In this document: positions 6,480 through 8,369 of the stretch, in pieces
How positions within the stretch are numbered: position 1 is the first letter of the stretch
Layout: each line of letters opens with the position of its first letter
Origin: Gammaproteobacteria bacterium
Lineage (GTDB): Bacteria > Pseudomonadota > Gammaproteobacteria > SZUA-229
Length of the DNA stretch: 8,369 nucleotides
Assembly (NCBI GenBank): GCA_030637945.1
Contig: DAOWFN010000160.1
Coordinates: 1 to 8,369 of the forward strand
Direction of reading: 5' to 3'
Position numbers and translations under genes: made by a program
Notes under the pieces: model-generated
Seen by the model: only the letters and a program-made list of their open reading frames with translations
Database searches by the model: none
Told to the model about the DNA's origin: nothing

Positions 6480-7070
6480 ATGCTGGAAACCTTTTCATCG
6501 TTCCCCGTTGCGCTTGTTTCAAGTTTTTCTTTAATCACACTTGCAGAGATAGGTGACAAAAGCCAGCTAGTCTGCATCGCTCTCGCGGTACGCTATCGTG
6601 CAATGCCTGTTCTTATGGGTGCGATAACAGCTTTTGCTTTACTCAACCTGGCCGCCGTTTTAGTTGGCGCTGCAGTTGCAAACTGGCTACCTGAGCAAGT
6701 TGTTACCGCTGTTGTTGGTGTGTTGTTTCTACTGTTTGGTGCCCACGCTTTAAGTGGCAGTGATATTGAAGAAGATAATGACATTATTAATGATAAAGGT
6801 AACCACGGTATTTTTTTTAGTACATTTCTGTTAATCACACTGGCTGAGTTTGGTGACAAAACACAGATTGCCGTTGCCGGATTAGCAAGCACATCAGATA
6901 TTGCAGCTGTGTGGTTAGGCTCTACTCTGGCACTGGCTGTTACCTCTGGTATTGGCGTTCTGGCGGGTCGGACGATCATGCAACGTGTTTCAATAACCCT
7001 GCTTCATCGAATAAGCGGGTCTTTGTTTATCTTGTTTGGGTTTTCAGCATTACTGAGTCTCTGGTGGTAG
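6480..7070 (+). CDS. UPF0016/GDT1 (TMEM165) family cation exporter, probably Mn2+, 196 aa
   Basis: An inner-membrane protein with about six helices in two homologous halves. Each half carries the family signature E-x-G-D-K-[ST]: EIGDKS at 23-28 and EFGDKT at 123-128, both preceded by the same LITLA pentad, showing the internal duplication. The halves are joined by an acidic loop (about 94-108, IEEDND). Length and layout match the two-domain bacterial members. Vibrio MneA, a member of this family, exports Mn2+, and eukaryotic members move Ca2+/Mn2+ against H+, so Mn2+ export is the likely role here. The ATG at 6480 has no strong ribosome site, but it leaves the usual short N-terminus before the first motif. 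It follows P460 by 104 bases on the same strand. I see no yybP-ykoY-type Mn2+ riboswitch in that gap. Confidence 0.92.
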   Translation: MLETFSSFPVALVSSFSLITLAEIGDKSQLVCIALAVRYRAMPVLMGAITAFALLNLAAVLVGAAVANWLPEQVVTAVVGVLFLLFGAHALSGSDIEEDNDIINDKGNHGIFFSTFLLITLAEFGDKTQIAVAGLASTSDIAAVWLGSTLALAVTSGIGVLAGRTIMQRVSITLLHRISGSLFILFGFSALLSLWW

Positions 7071-7197
7071 CGTACTTCACGTTAGCAACCTTATTCACTA
7101 ATGAGAATGTCCGAGATGGGTCGATTTATCTCTGTCAAACCTATTTCCCAGAGGTCCGCTTTGTGGTGTTTGGTTTTGCCTCGATTTAATGGACGGT

Positions 7198-8064
7198 TCA
7201 AAATAGACCACTTTGCAGTTCTTCGTAAGCCGCAGGACTTAAGTTATTGAGATAACCATGTCGGCGTTTTTTATTATAAAAGCATTCGATATAATCAAAC
7301 AAGTCACTCCGAGCTTCATCTCGCGTTCGGTATCTAACCCGATTAACTCTTTCTCTTTTCAAGAGCCCAAAGAAGCTCTCCGCAACAGCGTTATCATAAC
7401 AATTTCCTCTGCCACTCATGCTGCACTCAATACCATATTTATCCAGCTCGTTCCTGAAGCCATCGCTGGTATATTGGGCGCCTCGGTCTGAGTGATGGAT
7501 TAATGAACCACTCGGGTGTCGTATAGCGATTGCCATTCTGAGCGCATCAATAACTAAATGTCGACTTATCCAGCGACTCATCGACCAACCAACTATTCGT
7601 CGTGAAAACAGATCCATTATTATCGCTAGAAACAGCCACCCCTGGTTCGTTGGAATGTAAGTAATATCCGCGACCCAGCATTGATTTGGCTGTTTGATTG
7701 TGAAGTTTTGATTGAGTAAATTCTTTGCTACGGGATGACTGGGATCTCGTTTAGTTGTCACTTTAAACCGCTTCTTGGGACATCCTCTTAGACCGGATAA
7801 ACGCATTAATCGTGCTACTTTTCGGCGGCCACAATGGTAACCTTCATCCTTAAGATCTGATTGTATTTTAGGGCTCCCATAAACGCCGCCACTTTCGCTA
7901 TGAAGGCGCTTAATGATAGGGATTAGCTCACGATCCGTTTCCGATCTTTTACTTTCAGGACGTGTACGCCAAGCGTAATAACCACTCTTCGATACCTGCA
8001 GTAGTCTGCACATCATCCTGACAGGGAACAGCTCGCGACGACTTTCAATGCATTGGTACTTCAC
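7198..8064 (-). CDS. IS3-family transposase OrfB (DDE catalytic subunit), 288 aa
   Basis: The catalytic half of an IS3 transposase. It has the HTH_21-type region (about 45-95, with the GVYGSPKI segment at 60-67) and a retroviral-type integrase core (about 125-280). The catalytic triad is D133 in WVADITYI, D193 in HHSDRG and E229 in NAVAESFF, with 35 residues between the last two as expected for D-D(35)E, followed by KKRRHGYLN at 265-273. It overlaps orfA by four bases (GTGA): the listed start is a GTG at 8064, and it lies in the -1 frame relative to orfA. It is probably made mainly as an OrfAB fusion of about 386 residues by frameshifting. The frame is complete. Confidence 0.95.
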   Translation of the reverse strand: MKYQCIESRRELFPVRMMCRLLQVSKSGYYAWRTRPESKRSETDRELIPIIKRLHSESGGVYGSPKIQSDLKDEGYHCGRRKVARLMRLSGLRGCPKKRFKVTTKRDPSHPVAKNLLNQNFTIKQPNQCWVADITYIPTNQGWLFLAIIMDLFSRRIVGWSMSRWISRHLVIDALRMAIAIRHPSGSLIHHSDRGAQYTSDGFRNELDKYGIECSMSGRGNCYDNAVAESFFGLLKRERVNRVRYRTRDEARSDLFDYIECFYNKKRRHGYLNNLSPAAYEELQSGLF

Positions 8065-8357
8065 TTCGAATCTTTTGCAAAGTAAATCGCCGCTTCCTTT
8101 AAAAAATCCCGTTCCTGCCTGGTTTTCGCTAATTCTCGTTTGAGATTAGTAATCTCTTCATCGCGGCTACGGCCTTGTCCAGGAAAGGCATCGTTGCCTA
8201 GTAACCTGAATTCATCTCGCCAACGACGTAACTGTCGAGTACTAATATCTAGTTCTTTACAGACGGCTTTATCCGTCACACCTTCTTCTGTGGCTCGCTT
8301 GAGAGCTTCACGTTTGAATTCAGGACTGTAACGTTTATAAGGTTTTCTTTGTCGCAT
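8061..8357 (-). CDS. IS3-family transposase OrfA (helix-turn-helix DNA-binding subunit), 98 aa
   Basis: The DNA-binding half of the IS3 transposase. Residues about 8-55 form the transposase helix-turn-helix, with YSPEFKREAL at 10-19 and ISTRQLRRWRDEF at 38-50. Residues about 66-92 form a leucine-zipper-like coiled coil (EITNLKRELA onwards), ending in the typical IYFAKDSK tail. The ATG at 8357 has a perfect AGGAGG six bases upstream. In the family OrfA binds the terminal repeats and regulates transposition, and also provides the N-terminus of OrfAB. The 98-residue length is normal. Confidence 0.93.
   Translation of the reverse strand: MRQRKPYKRYSPEFKREALKRATEEGVTDKAVCKELDISTRQLRRWRDEFRLLGNDAFPGQGRSRDEEITNLKRELAKTRQERDFLKEAAIYFAKDSK
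8072..8106 (-). other. Programmed -1 frameshift signals between orfA and orfB
   Basis: Two slippery sequences lie in the orfA frame before its stop. One is T TTT TTA (8106-8100), a canonical X-XXY-YYZ heptamer. The other is A AAA G (8076-8072), the A4G type used by IS3. The -1 frame is open from both into orfB. A slip at A4G gives K95 followed by RFEV and then orfB, keeping the conserved OrfA tail; I consider it the likelier site. I did not establish a downstream stimulatory structure. Confidence 0.6.
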
Positions 8358-8369
8358 GTCACACCTCCT

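Larger units (their letters stand above)
7190..8369 (-). mobile_element. IS3-family insertion sequence, distal end outside the window
   Basis: Overlapping orfA and orfB of the IS3 type occupy 7198-8357 with no stop or frame damage, so the copy looks intact. The orfB stop at 7200-7198 lies almost at the element end. TGGACGGTTCAAAATAGACC, starting at 7190, is my candidate for the terminal repeat because IS3-family ends begin TG, but this cannot be confirmed without the other end. The orfA ribosome site touches base 8369, so the other terminal repeat and the target duplication are beyond the window. It lies about 119 bases downstream of the UPF0016 gene and points towards it. Confidence 0.88.

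Noticed and set aside
7071..7189. Terminator or gene after the UPF0016 frame
   Set aside because: The best stem (GAGAT 7113-7117 with ATCTC 7128-7132) has five pairs and no T-run, and the frame covering it at 6911-7189 is mostly a shadow of UPF0016.
1..8369. CRISPR arrays, tRNA or rRNA genes, and tandem repeats
   Set aside because: I saw no regularly spaced repeats, tRNA cloverleaf signatures or rRNA-like stretches on either strand.

Overview
The window looks like a chromosomal segment from a gammaproteobacterium. The clues are a tandem-domain UspE-type stress protein whose C-terminus closely follows enterobacterial UspE, a cytochrome P460, a UPF0016 manganese-exporter-type protein and an IS3-family element. 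The genus cannot be told from the sequence alone.

Left and centre (1-5265, minus strand): a compact gene set read right to left. It runs from a UspE-like tandem universal stress protein (5265-4303) to a large P2-type cation ATPase (4247-1398), a 73-residue cysteine-containing protein of unknown function (1386-1165) and a membrane flavohaem reductase of the ferric-reductase/NADPH-oxidase type (1161 to beyond base 1). The gaps are 55, 11 and 3 bases, so this is very probably one operon. The ATPase has all catalytic motifs, but an alanine stands where Ca2+-ATPases carry their key M6 aspartate, and it has an extra N-terminal membrane segment. A Usp gene beside a P2 ATPase recalls the hypoxia-regulated Rv1996-ctpF pair of Mycobacterium tuberculosis. 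I infer a stress- or redox-responsive ion and electron transport module.

Middle (5266-5880): a leader with one candidate minus-strand promoter, a small possible membrane protein (5744-5466, minus), a short GC-rich hairpin, and the promoter region of the plus-strand genes.

Right centre (5881-7070, plus strand): a secreted monohaem cytochrome P460 (hydroxylamine/NO chemistry in the periplasm), followed by a six-helix UPF0016/GDT1-family cation exporter, probably for Mn2+. They are 104 bases apart with a weak hairpin between them, so cotranscription is uncertain.

Right end (about 7190-8369, minus strand): an apparently intact IS3-family insertion sequence with overlapping orfA and orfB and -1 frameshift signals. 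Its distal end lies outside the window. Bases 7071-7189 hold no gene I can support.

The most distinctive content is the four-gene usp/ATPase/small protein/reductase module. Its parts belong to known families; the combination, the altered ATPase ion site and the unknown small protein are the parts worth pursuing.
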